From Actinobacteria bacterium OV320 (lineage in GTDB: Bacteria; Actinomycetota; Actinomycetes; Streptomycetales; Streptomycetaceae): 64,000 nt of DNA. Shown here in pieces: positions 45,350 through 53,573 of this stretch. Positions within the stretch are counted from its first letter, which is position 1, and the number at the start of each line of letters is the position of its first letter. Position numbers and translations under genes: made by a program. Below the pieces are notes generated by a model that worked only from the letters and a program-made list of their open reading frames with translations, did no database searches and was not told the DNA's origin. The DNA is taken from the NCBI GenBank assembly GCA_001298545.1, contig LJCX01000037.1:1-64000 (forward strand), written 5' to 3'.

Positions 45350-45463
45350 TTAGCCGCCGTCGACCAGGTGGTAGCTGCCGGCCACGAACGAGGCCCGGTC
45401 CGACAGCAGGAAGACGATCAGCTCGGCCGGCTCGGCGGACCCACCGAGCCGGCCGGCCGGGGG
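45350..45463 (-). pseudogene. 3' fragment of an SDR oxidoreductase
   Basis: About 34 C-terminal codons reading GRLGGSAEPAELIVFLLSDR then ASFVAGSYHLVDGG and a stop, the standard end of a short-chain dehydrogenase (P-x-E-x-A, FL-SD-AS-x-x-x-G, DGG). Nothing upstream (45464-45598) continues the family: no Rossmann or YxxxK motif. A deletion remnant between the conservon and small genes. Confidence 0.75.
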
Positions 45464-45596
45464 TCCTACGATCGGACGGGGGTGGTCCTCCGAACGGACG
45501 GGGGCAGGGCTCCGAACGGGGGTCGCGCTCACCCGTGCCGGTGAGCGCGCGGTGCCCGCGCGTACCACCGGCGCGCCCCTCCCCGTTTGCCCGGGC

Positions 45597-45836
45597 ATGG
45601 ACCGACCCGCGCCCGTACAGCCCCGAGCCGACTGCCCGTCCGGCCTCCTCCGCGCAGCTCTGTGGGCGGACCGGCCCCGGTGTCGGGTGCCGATCTACGC
45701 CCGGCTGGTCGCGGAATGGCGGGCCGACGGGCGGACCGTGCCCGCCCGCTCGGACCTGCAGTGGCTGCCCTCGCCCTCGCCCTCCCCCTCGGCCCGCCGC
45801 CTCCGCCGCGACGCGGACGGCATGTTCCGCCCGTGA
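45597..45836 (+). CDS. Small hypothetical protein with LVAEWRADGRTVP motif
   Basis: A reading frame of about 79 codons containing YARLVAEWRADGRTVPARSD, a motif I recall from small Streptomyces proteins of unknown function. The rest is Ser/Pro/Arg-rich and may be non-coding. There is no clear ribosome binding site at ATG 45597; an internal GTG at 45688 is possible. It ends 5 bp before the convergent 45841 gene. Real but uncertain. Confidence 0.4.
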   Translation: MDRPAPVQPRADCPSGLLRAALWADRPRCRVPIYARLVAEWRADGRTVPARSDLQWLPSPSPSPSARRLRRDADGMFRP

Positions 45837-45840
45837 CGCG

Positions 45841-46308
45841 CTATCGGCCGCACATCGGGGTCAGTACGGCCAGCGTGCCGTTGGCCTGGCGCAGGGCCAG
45901 TTCCAGCGTGGCCGGCGCGTGCAGCATCCCGGTGCCGTCCGGCGGCACCAGCCACTCCAGGAATCGCGCGGCCCGGTAGGGCGGGGGAACCGCCACCCAG
46001 GAGCCGCGGCCCGCGCGTCTCAACCCCGCCCCGATCCACCGGGTGCCGGGATCCGGCGGGAGGAAGAACCCGACCCGGTGTGACGCGGTGTCCACGAGTG
46101 TGGGTCCGGGGACGGGGCGGGACGTCTGCCACAGCAGATCCAAGGTGAGCAGGCCCAGTCGGTCGGGCACGCTGAGAACGTCCCAGTAGCGGCCCGCCTC
46201 CAGCAGGGCGATCCCGTCGCCCTGATCCCATTCCCGCTTGCACAGCCGCGGGTCCGTCGCGGCGGCGGCGAGCCATTCCACGCCGCGTGTCCACATCGCA
46301 TCGCTCAT
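45841..46308 (-). CDS. Hypothetical protein (Streptomyces-conserved)
   Basis: A 155-residue soluble protein. WDVLSVPDRLGLLTLDLLWQ, GPTLVDTASHRVGFFLPPDP and the C-terminal FLEWLVPPDGTGMLHAPATL follow a pattern I recall from conserved Streptomyces proteins with a primase/polymerase N-terminal-like region, but I cannot confirm a domain and assign no function. ATG 46308. A perfect AT-containing palindrome lies 57 bp upstream. Confidence 0.6.
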   Translation of the reverse strand: MSDAMWTRGVEWLAAAATDPRLCKREWDQGDGIALLEAGRYWDVLSVPDRLGLLTLDLLWQTSRPVPGPTLVDTASHRVGFFLPPDPGTRWIGAGLRRAGRGSWVAVPPPYRAARFLEWLVPPDGTGMLHAPATLELALRQANGTLAVLTPMCGR

Positions 46309-46364
46309 GTCGGCTCCGTGTGACCTTCACCCCCGGCCGCATGCCGAGCGGGCATATGCATGCT

Positions 46365-46380
46365 GGTAGATATTTCTACC
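46365..46380. promoter_or_regulatory. Palindrome GGTAGATATTTCTACC
   Basis: GGTAGA-TATT-TCTACC, a 6-bp-arm inverted repeat in a locally AT-rich stretch (preceded by GCATATGCATGC), between the 45841 gene's start and the DUF3500 gene's end. Probable operator. Confidence 0.5.
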
Positions 46381-46480
46381 TGGCGGAAGGGGTGGCGAAC
46401 CGTGGCGTTTTGGTGTGTTTCGTTCGATACCCGAGCCGCTGTTCGGAACCGCACGGCCCGGCCGGACCCCGGGACGGACC

Positions 46481-47794
46481 CTAGTGGTCGTTCTCCAGGT
46501 GCAGCTTGAGCAGGTCCACGCCGTAGTCGCCGCCGTTGGGGGTGCGGATGATGGTGTGGATGTGCTGCTGGGTCGGGGTTCCGCCCGGTCCGCCCATGCC
46601 GCCGCCGCCGTCGCTGTCCTTGTTGCCGTAGGCGAGCGGCGACTGGGCGTCGTACTCGATGAGGACGACCGGGCTGTGCACGCGGTAGTAGAAGGCCGAG
46701 GAGTCCTTGGTCTCGCCGATCCAGTAGAAGTACGTGTCGTCGAGGTGCTCCTCCACCTCCTTCATCTTCACCTCGGCGTGCCCGTCGTCCATGTTGCCGA
46801 CGTAGACGCGCACCAGATCCAGCAGAGCGCTCTTCTGGACGGCGGTGAACCCGGAGGCGACGAGGCCCTGGTAGGCGAGCTTGAGGTTGTCCTGGCCGGC
46901 GCCGGCCTTCAGGTTGTCCCCGGCCTTGGTCTCCGAGGAGATCACCTTCTCGCGCTGGGCGTCCGTGAGCGACCGCAGCAGGGTGAGGCCGGCCGTCGTC
47001 TCCTTCTTGAAGAGGGTGATCTTCTCGCCGTCGTAGGTGGCCGAGGTCGGCTCGGAACCCATGAAGGTGGGCGTCATGACCACCTGGTCGCCGAGCACGA
47101 AGTAGTTGATGGCCACGTGGTGGCCCTCGTACTGGAAGCCCCACGGCGCGGTGGTCGACGGGGTGCCCATGAAGGTGAAGAAGTAGGCGCCCTCGGTGAG
47201 CGTGTCCCGGTTGCCGCCGCTGTAGTCGCCCAGGAACGCGTTGAGCTTCATGATGTTGCGGGTCTGGGTGAGTCCCTCGGCGGACAGCGCGACCCCGAGC
47301 AGCGCGTAACCGAGGTCGCGCTGCTTGTCGGTCAGGTCGCCCATCCGGGCGCCCTCACGCTGATAGCCGTCGACGTTGCTCCAGGCCAGCCACTCGTCGT
47401 CGTCCACCTCGAAGACGGAGGCCTTGCGCTCCTTGGTGGTCAGCCCGTCCAGGAACGCCTGGGCGGCCTTGACGACCTTGTCGGTGGAGACGTCCGTCGC
47501 GTGGATCGAGTACAGGTCTTCCGCGACCTTGCCGTCGGTGGTGACACCGACGAAGTCCGCGTACTTGACCTCGCTCGCTCCGGGGCCCATGCCGCCGGCG
47601 CCGCCGCCGGGTCCCCCGGAGGGCATCCCGCCCGGGCCGCCGTAGGACGAGGCGGCACTCGCGGTGTCGGAGGAGCCGGAGGAACAGCCGGTCATGGTCG
47701 CCATCGCGGCGACACCGCCGGCGAGCAGCGCCTTGTTCATGAACCAGCGACGGCTGCGTTCGGATGCGGGGGTACGTGGTCGGTGTCCGTGCAT
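46481..47794 (-). CDS. DUF3500 lipoprotein (Tat-type)
   Basis: A 437-residue exported protein. The N terminus RSRRWFMNKALLAGGVAAMA resembles a twin-arginine signal and ends in the lipobox MTGC with Cys37. A Gly/Pro/Met-rich linker (GGPGGMPSGGPGG, about 52-75) precedes the DUF3500 domain (AAQAFLDGLTTKERKASVFE; GALLG-type LGYALLGVALSAEGL; PWGFQYEGHHVAINYFVLGD; ARVYVGNM-like segment; FYWIGETKD; YDAQSP). Function unknown; the Gly- and His-rich parts could bind metal. A second low-complexity stretch GGGGMGGPGG lies near the C terminus. Translation starts at ATG 47794. Confidence 0.88.
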   Translation of the reverse strand: MHGHRPRTPASERSRRWFMNKALLAGGVAAMATMTGCSSGSSDTASAASSYGGPGGMPSGGPGGGAGGMGPGASEVKYADFVGVTTDGKVAEDLYSIHATDVSTDKVVKAAQAFLDGLTTKERKASVFEVDDDEWLAWSNVDGYQREGARMGDLTDKQRDLGYALLGVALSAEGLTQTRNIMKLNAFLGDYSGGNRDTLTEGAYFFTFMGTPSTTAPWGFQYEGHHVAINYFVLGDQVVMTPTFMGSEPTSATYDGEKITLFKKETTAGLTLLRSLTDAQREKVISSETKAGDNLKAGAGQDNLKLAYQGLVASGFTAVQKSALLDLVRVYVGNMDDGHAEVKMKEVEEHLDDTYFYWIGETKDSSAFYYRVHSPVVLIEYDAQSPLAYGNKDSDGGGGMGGPGGTPTQQHIHTIIRTPNGGDYGVDLLKLHLENDH

Positions 47795-47804
47795 GGGCCC
47801 CAAA

Positions 47805-47823
47805 CTTCAGGAGGTACCTGAAG
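47805..47823. promoter_or_regulatory. Inverted repeat upstream of the DUF3500 gene
   Basis: CTTCAGG-AGGTA-CCTGAAG, with a further ACCTGAA copy at about 47828-47834. It lies between the ArsR gene end and the DUF3500 start and could be an ArsR operator or a hairpin in the transcript. Confidence 0.4.
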
Positions 47824-47873
47824 GAAACCTGAAACCGGCCCCGCCGCTCCCGCCCCCGTCCCGGTCACGGCCG

Positions 47874-48245
47874 TCAGGTGCCGCCCTGCGGAACCGGCAC
47901 CGGCACCGGCACCGGCAGATCGGCCTGGCGCAGCTCCGCCAGCAACTCGTTCTGTCCCGCGAGGAGTTCGGTGAGGATGCGGCGGGCGGCCCGCAGCAGT
48001 TCGGCCACGTCGCCGCCCGCGAGCGCGTAGCTGACGGTCGAGCCCTCCCGGATCGACACCACGATCCCCGCGCGGCGCAACACCGCCAACTGCTGGGACA
48101 GGCTGGACGGTTCGATCTCGATCTCGGTGAGCAGGTCCCGTACGGCGACGGGGCCGCCCTGGAGCAGTTCGAGGACCCTGATGCGGACCGGGTGCCCGAG
48201 CATGCGGAAGAACTCGGCCTTGGCCTGGTAGAGGGGAACCTGCAT
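47874..48245 (-). CDS. ArsR family transcriptional regulator
   Basis: A 123-residue winged-helix protein. The first about 80 residues are FFRMLGHPVRIRVLELLQGG, VRDLLTEIEIEPSSLSQQLA and VLRRAGIVVSIREGSTVSYA, a standard ArsR fold. No Cys metal site (CxC) is present, so it is probably not an arsenic or cadmium sensor. The tail ends in PVPVPVPVP, from a CCGGCA-type DNA repeat (about 47893-47918). ATG 48245. It precedes the DUF3500 gene on the same strand by about 80 bp. A 211-bp gap separates it from the upstream roadblock gene. Confidence 0.88.
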   Translation of the reverse strand: MQVPLYQAKAEFFRMLGHPVRIRVLELLQGGPVAVRDLLTEIEIEPSSLSQQLAVLRRAGIVVSIREGSTVSYALAGGDVAELLRAARRILTELLAGQNELLAELRQADLPVPVPVPVPQGGT

Positions 48246-48456
48246 GGTCGATCGCTCGCTCCCTGCCGCGTACGGTGCGTGGTGCGCGATGGCGCGGCGG
48301 CCCGCCCGGCGGGCCGTACGCCGCCGCGCGCCACGTGCTGCGTCACGATCCTGGTGGCTGCGGGCTCCGCACACCCGTGTGATGCGCTGATCTGGATGTG
48401 TCGAGATGAAGAAATCTTCAATTCGAGGGTGTGCGAAGCCGCGGCCGTCCGGTCGC

Positions 48457-48831
48457 CTACACCTCGAGCTCGGCCTCGATCCGCTTGAGCTGGTGACGGG
48501 CCATGGCCAGGTTGGACCGGCCACGGTCCAGGACGAGATAGAGGAACAGCCCGCTCCCGCCGCGGCCCTTGAGCAGCCGGATGAGGTGGTACTGGCTGGC
48601 GAGCGTGATCAGGATGTCCTCGATCTCACCCTTCAGCCCCAGGTGTTCCATGGTGCGGACCTTGGCACGGATCACATCGGTGTTGCCGGCCGCGGCGACG
48701 TTCAGATCGAGGTCCTTGCCTCCGCCGAGCGTGCCGAGCGCCATGCCGCTCGTGTAGTCCACGACGGCGACCCCCATCGCCCCCTCGATCGCGGTCATCG
48801 TCTCCTTCATAGAGATCTCCAGATTCGCCAC
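48457..48831 (-). CDS. Stand-alone roadblock/LC7-like protein
   Basis: A 124-residue protein. LEISMKETMTAIEGAMGVAV, DLDLNVAAAGNTDVIRAKVR and IEDILITLASQYHLIRLLKG follow the roadblock pattern. Not within a conservon, yet only 3.3 kb from one, so it may modulate the same GTPase or another. GTG 48831 has CAGGAG eight bases upstream. The 268-bp gap upstream (to 49099) holds no gene. Confidence 0.8.
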   Translation of the reverse strand: MANLEISMKETMTAIEGAMGVAVVDYTSGMALGTLGGGKDLDLNVAAAGNTDVIRAKVRTMEHLGLKGEIEDILITLASQYHLIRLLKGRGGSGLFLYLVLDRGRSNLAMARHQLKRIEAELEV

Positions 48832-49099
48832 GGCGCTTCTCCTGCCGCTCGCGCGGGCCCGGGCTCCTCCGGCCCCGCTGGTTCCCCGAACGTACGGAGC
48901 GTGTCCCCCGACCGAGTGACGCGCTTCGGGACTGGCCCGAGGAACTTCGGATCGGCAAGATTCCTGCACTCTTTTGAACGTGCGTGTACGGGAGTTGAGT
49001 GGATCGGCGACGCTCACGCGAACGCGTGCCCATCGAGCTGATGACCGTCACCCTGCCCACGGCGGTCGACGCCTGACGACGCCTGACCGGGAATCGTTC

Positions 49100-49693
49100 T
49101 CAGTTCGTGGGCAGCCACTTCTCCAGGGCGCCGATGAGACGGTCCAGCGCGGGTGTGTCGGAGGAGCGGTCCGTCATGACCGTACGGCCGTCGAACTGAA
49201 GCGTGTACTGGAACTTGTCCGCCGACCCCATGTCGATCGCGAACGCGGGGACATCGTCGAGCGCCGGATCTCCGAGCAGCGTCCGCAGCGTCGTGAACTG
49301 CGCCGCGGTGGTGCGGCGCACCGCGGACTCGCCACTGTCGGTGGTCCGGACCGTGCCGTCGCCCCTGAGGACCACCTGCCGGTTCACCCCAGCGAAGCCG
49401 CCGCTGACGGTCATCGTCACCAGCTTCTGGTCCGGACCGGTGACGGGCACCGGCGACGGGCTCGCCGACGCCGGAACCGGCACGGAGGGCGAGGCGGAGG
49501 CGTCGGAGGAAGCGGAGGCTGAGGCGGAGGGCGAGGCGGAAGGTGAGGCGGGTGACGGTGGGGCGTCGGAGACGGTCGCCGTGACGACGGTCTCGTCCGT
49601 CGGCTCCGCCGCCTTCCCGTCGTCTCCGGACGAGCAGCCGGCCAACGCCAGCGCCGCGGCCGCGCACACCATCACCGAACTCCGAGTGAGCAC
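49100..49693 (-). CDS. Lipoprotein with Ser/Pro/Ala linker
   Basis: A 197-residue lipoprotein. The signal ends in LALAGC (lipobox Cys near residue 20). Residues about 45-85 are a low-complexity linker (PSPASPSASPSASASASS...) coded by GGAGGCGGA-type repeats. The C-terminal domain of about 110 residues (LVTMTVSGGFAGVNRQVVLR; FTTLRTLLGDPALDD; LIGALEKWLP) resembles small Streptomyces secreted domains of unknown function with a protease-inhibitor-like feel (protealysin-inhibitor type), which is only a suggestion. Start GTG 49693. Confidence 0.75.
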   Translation of the reverse strand: MLTRSSVMVCAAAALALAGCSSGDDGKAAEPTDETVVTATVSDAPPSPASPSASPSASASASSDASASPSVPVPASASPSPVPVTGPDQKLVTMTVSGGFAGVNRQVVLRGDGTVRTTDSGESAVRRTTAAQFTTLRTLLGDPALDDVPAFAIDMGSADKFQYTLQFDGRTVMTDRSSDTPALDRLIGALEKWLPTN

Positions 49694-49829
49694 CGTTCCC
49701 TCCCCTGCGTGTCATGTCCGTGTGTGTCATGTCCCTGAGCACTCCCGTCCCTGAGTACCCGCCATGTCAGGGTGTCATGCCCCGGGTTCACACCCGCCGG
49801 GGCGCGGCCGGTCGCCTGTGTCAGAAGTG

Positions 49830-49858
49830 TTGACCGCGTTCTGAAAACGTTTTAACTT
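49830..49858 (+). promoter_or_regulatory. Promoter with embedded LacI-type operator
   Basis: A -35 TTGACC (49830-49835) and -10 TAACTT (49853-49858) with a 17-bp spacer. Between them lies the perfect palindrome AAAACGTTTT (49844-49853), centre CG as in LacI/GalR-family operators. Confidence 0.7.
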
Positions 49859-49891
49859 CACCTCACTCGACCCTTGAGGGGAGGAGACTCC

Positions 49892-50872
49892 GTGGCGACG
49901 TTGCTGCGCGAGAACCCCAGTAAGTCGGAAGAGAACAGCGCGTCCCGTCGCCCGTTTCGGCGTCGGAAAGAGCGGAAACGTTTTCAGAGAACGCACGGCA
50001 GGACGCTGTTCCTGCTCATGCTGCCGGGGCTCGCCTACTTCCTCGTGTTCCACTACGGCGCGCTCGCCGGCAACGTCATCGCCTTCAAGGAGTACGTGCC
50101 GTTCGACGGGCTCTGGGGCAGCCCATGGGTCGGCCTCGGCAACTTCCGGCGGATGTTCGAGGACGCCGAGTTCTGGGACGCGGTGCTCAACACCCTCTGG
50201 ATCGCGGTCCTCCAACTCGTCTTCTACTTCCCCGTCCCGCTCGGCCTCGCGCTGCTCCTGCACACCCTCACCTGGAGCACGGTCCGCCGCTTCGTGCAGT
50301 CCGTGGCCTATCTGCCGCACTTCGTCTCATGGGTGATCGTCGTCGCCCTGTTCCAACAGGTCCTGGGCGAAACGGGCATGGTGAACGGCTACCTCGGCGA
50401 CGCGGGCCTGCACACCGTCGACATCGTCGGCAACCCCGACGCCTTCCGCCCGCTCGTCGTCGCGCAGGTGATCTGGAAGGACGCCGGCTGGGGCACGATC
50501 ATCTTCCTCGCCGCGCTCTCCCAGGTCGACGAGCAGAGCTACGAGGCCGCCGCGATCGACGGCGCCGGCCCCTGGCGGCGCTTCTGGCACATCACCCTGC
50601 CGGCGATCCGGCCGGTGATCGTGCTGCTGCTCATCATGCGGCTCGGCGACATCCTCTCCGTCGGCTTCGAGCAGATGCTGCTCCAGCGCGACGCCGTCGG
50701 CCCGCAGACGGCCGAGGTCATCGACACCTTCGTCTACTACCGGGGCATCGTCGGCGGCGACTACGGATTCGCCGCCGCCGCGGGCCTGTTCAAGGGCCTG
50801 GTCGGCGCCCTGCTCGTGTACGCGGCCAACCGGGTCGCCCACCGTCTCGGCGAACAGGGGGTCTACCGGTGA
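49892..50872 (+). CDS. Sugar ABC transporter permease (LplB-like)
   Basis: A 326-residue CUT1-family permease with six helices (RTLFLLMLPGLAYFLVFHYG; ALLLHTLTWSTV; WVIVVALFQQVLG; IIFLAALSQV; IVLLLIMRLGDILS; GLFKGLVGALLVYAA) and the EAA loop EAAAIDGAGPWRRFWHITLP. The LplB subfamily imports polysaccharide-derived oligosaccharides. The N-terminal about 40 residues are basic and cytoplasmic. GTG 49892 has GGGGAGGAG seven bases upstream. First gene of the operon, overlapping the next by 4 bp (GTGA). Confidence 0.92.
   Translation: MATLLRENPSKSEENSASRRPFRRRKERKRFQRTHGRTLFLLMLPGLAYFLVFHYGALAGNVIAFKEYVPFDGLWGSPWVGLGNFRRMFEDAEFWDAVLNTLWIAVLQLVFYFPVPLGLALLLHTLTWSTVRRFVQSVAYLPHFVSWVIVVALFQQVLGETGMVNGYLGDAGLHTVDIVGNPDAFRPLVVAQVIWKDAGWGTIIFLAALSQVDEQSYEAAAIDGAGPWRRFWHITLPAIRPVIVLLLIMRLGDILSVGFEQMLLQRDAVGPQTAEVIDTFVYYRGIVGGDYGFAAAAGLFKGLVGALLVYAANRVAHRLGEQGVYR
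49974..49986. promoter_or_regulatory. Second LacI-type operator inside the first permease gene
   Basis: GGAAACGTTTTCA with core AAACGTTT at 49976-49983, about 131 bp downstream of the promoter operator (about 12.5 helical turns). It could allow DNA looping or a roadblock. Confidence 0.6.
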
Positions 50873-51756
50873 GCACCCACGTCCGCCCCGGCTGGATGGA
50901 GAAGCCGCGGCCCGCCACCCAGGCCGCCAAGGCCGTCGCCCTCGCCGCGGTCGTCCTCCTGGTCTGCGTGCCCTTCCTCGTCATCGTGTCGACCTCGCTC
51001 GCCGCCCCGCGCGAGGTCGTGGCGAACGGCGGCTGGGTGCTGTGGCCCGAGCACCCCACGCTGGAGGCGTACCGGGACATCCTCGACGGCGGCATCGTCA
51101 CCCACGCCCTCGCCGTCAGCGCAGGCGTCACGCTCGTCGGCACCGCGCTGAGCCTTCTCTGCACGGTCGCCCTCGCCTACGCCCTCTCCCGCCCCGGTGT
51201 GTTCGGCGGCCGCCCGGTCCTGCTGCTGATCCTGTTCACCTTCCTCTTCCCACCGGGCATGATCCCGGGCTTCCTGCTGGTCAAGGAGCTGGACCTGCTG
51301 GGCAGTTACGGCTCCCTGGTCCTGCCCGTGCTGGTCAACGTCTTCAACCTGGTCGTGCTGCGCGGGTTCTTCCAGGGCATCCCCGAGGAGCTGTACGAGG
51401 CGGCCCGCCTCGACGGCGCCGGGGACTGGCGAGCCCTGTGGTCCATCGTGCTGCCGCTGTCGAAGGCGGCACTCGCCGTGGTCGGACTGTTCTACGCGGT
51501 GGCGTACTGGAATTCCTGGTTCTACGCCTCGCTGTACCTCGAGAGCGACCAGTGGCCGGTGCAACAGGTCCTGCGCACCTATGTCGTGGCCGGCTCCGGC
51601 CTCACCGACACCACCACAGGCGAGGCCACGGTCAACGCGCCGCAGACGATCCAGATGGCCGTGCTGGTGATCGCCACCGTGCCGATCCTGCTCGTCTATC
51701 CCTTCCTCCAGAAGTACTTCACCAAGGGCGTGCTCACCGGCGCCGTCAAGAGCTGA
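50869..51756 (+). CDS. Sugar ABC transporter permease (YtcP-like)
   Basis: A 295-residue CUT1 permease partner with six helices and the EAA loop EAARLDGAGDWRALWSIVLP. LFTFLFPPGMIPGFLLVKEL is typical of the YtcP group that pairs with LplB. GTG 50869 overlaps the previous stop. No ATPase gene is present in the operon, so a shared MsiK-type multi-sugar ATPase elsewhere must energise it, as is usual in Streptomyces. Confidence 0.92.
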   Translation: MSTHVRPGWMEKPRPATQAAKAVALAAVVLLVCVPFLVIVSTSLAAPREVVANGGWVLWPEHPTLEAYRDILDGGIVTHALAVSAGVTLVGTALSLLCTVALAYALSRPGVFGGRPVLLLILFTFLFPPGMIPGFLLVKELDLLGSYGSLVLPVLVNVFNLVVLRGFFQGIPEELYEAARLDGAGDWRALWSIVLPLSKAALAVVGLFYAVAYWNSWFYASLYLESDQWPVQQVLRTYVVAGSGLTDTTTGEATVNAPQTIQMAVLVIATVPILLVYPFLQKYFTKGVLTGAVKS

Positions 51757-51836
51757 CCCCGCACTTCGAGCATCGCCCCACGTCAAGAGCCGTCCCCCCC
51801 CCCAGCTCAAGAGCCGTCTCTCTCACCTCAAGAGCC
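51746..51836. repeat. Short direct repeats after the second permease gene
   Basis: TCAAGAGC(C) occurs at 51746, 51783, 51807 and 51828, the first inside the permease stop region (GTCAAGAGCTGA). They look like duplications of the gene's 3' end. Possible stable-RNA or mRNA element; no fold evident. Confidence 0.6.
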
Positions 51837-51871
51837 GACCCGCACCTCGCCCCGCAGAAAGGTCATTCGTC

Positions 51872-53524
51872 ATGTCCGGCATGTCCCGACGCACGCTGCT
51901 GCGATCCGTGGCCGCGGGTGGCGCCGCCGTCGCCGTCCCCGGTCTGCTCACCGCCTGTTCCACCACGGGCTCGGACGACAAGGGCGTCTCCAACGCGGGC
52001 AAGGAACTCGCCCCCTGGCCCGCCTACGCCGCTCCCGCCGGCCCCCGGCCCGACCTCGCGCCCACCGAGGCGGGCGTCCAGGCGGGCTTCACGTCCTACC
52101 CCTCCTCCCTCGTCACCTCGGTCGCCCGTACCCCCGGCGACGGCTCCACCGTGAAGGTCCTGACCGTCACCTTCGGCACCCCGCCCAAGGCGGCGGACCA
52201 GAACCGGTACTGGCGGGCCGTCGAGAAGGCCCTCGGCGTCACGATCGAGTTCACGGTGGTCCCGCAGGCCGACTACCAGAAGAAGATGGCCACCGTCATG
52301 GCCGGCGACCCCGACTCACTGCCCGACATCATCAACGTCTTCACCAACGTCACCCTGCCGCGCGAGGCCCAGTTCGTACAGCGCAGGGCCGAGGACCTCA
52401 CGCCGTATCTCTCCGGCGCGGCGGTCCGGGACTACCCCAACCTGGCGGGCATCCCCACCCACGCCTGGCGCGACATGGGCCGCATCGGCGGACGGCTCTA
52501 CGGCATTCCCCTCGAACGCCCGCTGCCCGGCTCGACCCTCTGGCTCAACCAGGGCCTGTTCACCGAGGCCGGCATGCGAGGCGGCTGGGCCTCCACGGAC
52601 TTCGCCGCCGTCGCCCGCAGGGCCACCCGCGGCAAGCGGTACGCCCTCGGCGCCTCCGTGGGCTCCCTCTTCGGCAACGCCGTGCACGCCGCCGCCCACC
52701 ACGCCCCGAACGGCTGGGCCGTCGACAGGAACGGCACCTTCCGTCCCCACTACGGCGACGACCGCTACAAGGCCGCCGTCGCCTTCCAGGCCCAGCTGCG
52801 CAAGAACGGCTCCTACCATCCCGACGCCACCTCGATGTCCCAGGTGGACCTCGGCACCCTCTTCCTCAACGGCACCGTCGCCGCCCTCCAGGACGGCTTC
52901 GGCGCCTACCAGACCCGCTACCCCGACGCCGAGGGACTGCTGACGCCGGCGCCGGCCCTGCCGTACAGCGTCGACGGCATCCCGGGCGGCATCGTCGCCG
53001 CCCGCCGCTCCTTCGGCTACACGATCCTCAAGAAGGCCGGGAAGGAACGCGTCCGGATGCTGCTGCGTCTGCTCGACCATCTGGCCGCGCCGTTCGGCAC
53101 GAAGGAATGGGAACTCGTCCACCACGGCCTGGAGGGCGTCCACTTCACCCGGGGCGAGGACGGCTCCCCGCGGGCGACGAAGCTCGGCGAGGTGGAGAAC
53201 GTCTCCAACCTGCCGTTCCGCTACCTGGCCGAGGGCCCTCAGGTGCTGTTCCTGCCGGGCCTGCCCGACGCCGTACGCGCGCTGCACACCTGGCAGCGGA
53301 CGGTCGTACCGGTCGCGATCCGCAACGCCTCCTTCGGCCTGAAGTCCCCGACCGACACCTCCCAGGGCGCCACGCTCAAGGCCCTGATGGACGACACGGT
53401 CACCGCCGTCGTCGCCGGCCGTGCCCCGATGTCGGAGTACGACGAGGCGGTGCGGAGATGGCGCTCCCGGGGCGGCGACAGAATGGCCGCGGAGTACGCC
53501 GAGGAGTACGACGCCGACACCTGA
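51872..53524 (+). CDS. Extracellular sugar-binding lipoprotein
   Basis: A 550-residue solute-binding protein. The N-terminal MSRRTLLRSVAAGGAA (twin-Arg type) leads to lipobox LLTAC with Cys29. LTVTFGTPPKAADQNRYWRA, ADYQKKMATVMAGDPDSLPD and GRLYGIPLERPLPGSTLWLN fit the large LplA-type binding proteins of polysaccharide importers. It captures the oligosaccharide outside the membrane and hands it to the two permeases. ATG 51872, with AGAAAGG upstream. Confidence 0.92.
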   Translation: MSGMSRRTLLRSVAAGGAAVAVPGLLTACSTTGSDDKGVSNAGKELAPWPAYAAPAGPRPDLAPTEAGVQAGFTSYPSSLVTSVARTPGDGSTVKVLTVTFGTPPKAADQNRYWRAVEKALGVTIEFTVVPQADYQKKMATVMAGDPDSLPDIINVFTNVTLPREAQFVQRRAEDLTPYLSGAAVRDYPNLAGIPTHAWRDMGRIGGRLYGIPLERPLPGSTLWLNQGLFTEAGMRGGWASTDFAAVARRATRGKRYALGASVGSLFGNAVHAAAHHAPNGWAVDRNGTFRPHYGDDRYKAAVAFQAQLRKNGSYHPDATSMSQVDLGTLFLNGTVAALQDGFGAYQTRYPDAEGLLTPAPALPYSVDGIPGGIVAARRSFGYTILKKAGKERVRMLLRLLDHLAAPFGTKEWELVHHGLEGVHFTRGEDGSPRATKLGEVENVSNLPFRYLAEGPQVLFLPGLPDAVRALHTWQRTVVPVAIRNASFGLKSPTDTSQGATLKALMDDTVTAVVAGRAPMSEYDEAVRRWRSRGGDRMAAEYAEEYDADT

Positions 53525-53573
53525 GTCGGCGGCGGCGGCGCAACGGACACGGGCGAGGGGAACGGGGTACGAC

